Shown: positions 63,004-64,000 of the stretch, in pieces
Position numbering within the stretch: the stretch's first letter is position 1
Layout of the letters: every line of letters starts with the position of its first letter
Assembly: GCF_008831545.1 (NCBI RefSeq)
Contig: NZ_CP044523.1
Location: 62,001-126,000, forward strand
Length of the DNA: 64,000 nucleotides
Source of the DNA: Halorussus halophilus
GTDB taxonomy: Archaea; Halobacteriota; Halobacteria; Halobacteriales; Haladaptataceae
Direction of reading: 5' to 3'
Program-made: the position numbers and the translations under genes
The notes under the pieces: generated by a model
The model's database searches: none
Told to the model about the DNA's origin: nothing
Seen by the model: the letters and a program-made list of their open reading frames with translations, nothing else

Positions 63004-64000
63004 ATGACAGAGTACGACGTAACCGAGGACGTAGAAGCCGTCGTCGAGGACACCGACCTCCCCCGGCGGCTGAAGGACCGAGTGTACGAGACCATCGAAG
63101 ACCGCGGCGACGACCTAACCGTCGAGCAAGCGGACGAAATCGCCCGTGCGGTCGAGACGCAGTATCTCGACACGCGCGTAGACCCGCTGGACCCGGTCGG
63201 CACCGTCTCCGCTCAGAGTATCGGGGAACCCGGTACGCAGATGACGATGAACACCTTCCACTACGCGGGCGTCGCGGAGATCGACGTCACGCAGGGCCTG
63301 CCCCGACTCATCGAGTTGGTGGACGCCCGGAAGACCCCGGACACGCCGATGATGACGGTCCACCTGGAAGACGAGTACGCGACCGACCGCGAGAAGGCCC
63401 ACGAGGTCGTCTGGCAGATAGAGGCGACGAAGATTCTCGCCTTGGGCGACATCTCGACCAACGTCGCGGACATGATCGTCTCCATCGACCTCAACGAAGA
63501 CACCCTGAAAGAGCGGATGATTACCCCCGACGAGGTCGCGGGAATCATCGAGGACGAACTCGGCGTCTCCACGAACCAGCAGGGTGCGGTCATCGAGTTC
63601 GGTCCCGAACAGCCGAGTTACCGCGAACTCCTGCAACTGGTCGAGCAACTGCGCGAAATCGTCTTCAAGGGCATCGAAGACGTGACCCGCGTCGTCATCC
63701 GCAAGGAGCAACTCGACGAGGGCGAGGAGTTCGTCCTCTACACCGAAGGCTCTGCGTTCGGTGACGCGATGGAGATAGAGGGCGTGGACGCCTCGCGCAC
63801 GACGACGAACAACATCCACGAGATTCACAAGAACCTCGGCATCGAGGCGGCCCGCGAGTCCATCATCGAGGAGACGATGGACACGTTGGAAGAACAGGGT
63901 CTCGACGACGTGAACGTTCGGCACCTCATGCTGGTTTCGGACATCATGACCAACCGCGGCGAAATCGAGTCCATCGGTCGTCACGGTATCTCCGGCAGCA
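63004..64000 (+). CDS. rpoA2: DNA-directed RNA polymerase subunit A'', truncated by the window end
   Basis: It starts at the ATG at 63004, six bases after rpoA1, and stays open to the window edge (332 codons). [20 protein letters not shown] near 62, the trigger-loop/bridge region of the beta' C-terminal part, and [19 protein letters not shown] are conserved. The missing part is probably about 50-70 residues. No intein or intron is seen in the visible portion. Confidence 0.95.
   Translation, partial: MTEYDVTEDVEAVVEDTDLPRRLKDRVYETIEDRGDDLTVEQADEIARAVETQYLDTRVDPLDPVGTVSAQSIGEPGTQMTMNTFHYAGVAEIDVTQGLPRLIELVDARKTPDTPMMTVHLEDEYATDREKAHEVVWQIEATKILALGDISTNVADMIVSIDLNEDTLKERMITPDEVAGIIEDELGVSTNQQGAVIEFGPEQPSYRELLQLVEQLREIVFKGIEDVTRVVIRKEQLDEGEEFVLYTEGSAFGDAMEIEGVDASRTTTNNIHEIHKNLGIEAARESIIEETMDTLEEQGLDDVNVRHLMLVSDIMTNRGEIESIGRHGISGS

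Noticed and set aside
1-64000. CRISPR arrays, cas genes, insertion sequences with transposase, rRNA genes
   Set aside because: No regularly spaced repeats, no transposase or Cas motifs and no rRNA sequence were seen.

Overview
The window is a chromosome segment of a haloarchaeon (class Halobacteria). The grounds are high GC with acidic Asp/Glu-rich proteins, TATA-type promoters placed 25-30 bases before many starts, Tat-dependent secreted proteins, an RNA polymerase operon with split B and A subunits (rpoH-rpoB2-rpoB1-rpoA1-rpoA2), type II archaeal GAPDH, ribosomal protein L10e and a Htr-type transducer. The genus cannot be fixed from the sequence alone.

Layout. 1-79 is the start of a trpB-like gene. 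223-4274 is a branched-chain amino-acid type ABC operon (binding protein, two permeases, one ATPase; livF is not in the cluster). 4810-12511 holds a FAD oxidoreductase, a DUF5789 protein, the trehalose pair otsA-otsB, a disordered Arg-rich protein, an ABC exporter and a small conserved protein. 12604-14752 is an accessory pocket: tRNA-Val with an HNH nuclease gene running antisense into its 3' half, then about 1.4 kb of decayed DNA with a broken C-terminal gene fragment. 14753-21518 carries a lipoprotein, a luciferase-like oxidoreductase, a membrane glycosyltransferase-like protein, a PAS/GAF histidine kinase, a secreted Ser/Gly-rich protein and a 33-residue zinc ribbon.

21664-31756 is a complete-looking integrative element of about 10.1 kb inserted in tRNA-Phe. 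A 24-base direct repeat of the tRNA 3' end marks both ends and a tyrosine recombinase lies beside the right end. It carries a primase-polymerase, an HGG-motif protein that may be a small terminase subunit, a BRCT protein, a protein matching the N-terminal half of a nuclease-linked bacterial family, several small regulators, a two-helix membrane protein and a GC-rich block that may be a structured RNA. No capsid, portal or large terminase gene is visible. That gene set recalls phage-inducible islands (viral satellites), and this is the main hypothesis of the report.

32108-54426 is ordinary chromosome: J-domain/ferredoxin fusion, GNAT, two cold-shock genes, aldo/keto reductase, rhomboid-like protease, chemotaxis transducer, rpl10e, RimK-like ligase, Hsp20, GAPDH, an M29-like aminopeptidase, zinc-finger proteins, a methyltransferase trio with pcm, a BKACE enzyme, a HerA-like ATPase and a crcB pair for fluoride export. 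55343-56165 has two identical tRNA-Asp genes flanking a dead PD-(D/E)XK nuclease gene, in which two codons where related proteins probably have Trp are now stops. 56449-64000 is the RNA polymerase operon, cut by the window end inside rpoA2.

A recurring theme is nuclease or integrase genes lodged at tRNA genes (Val, Phe, Asp).
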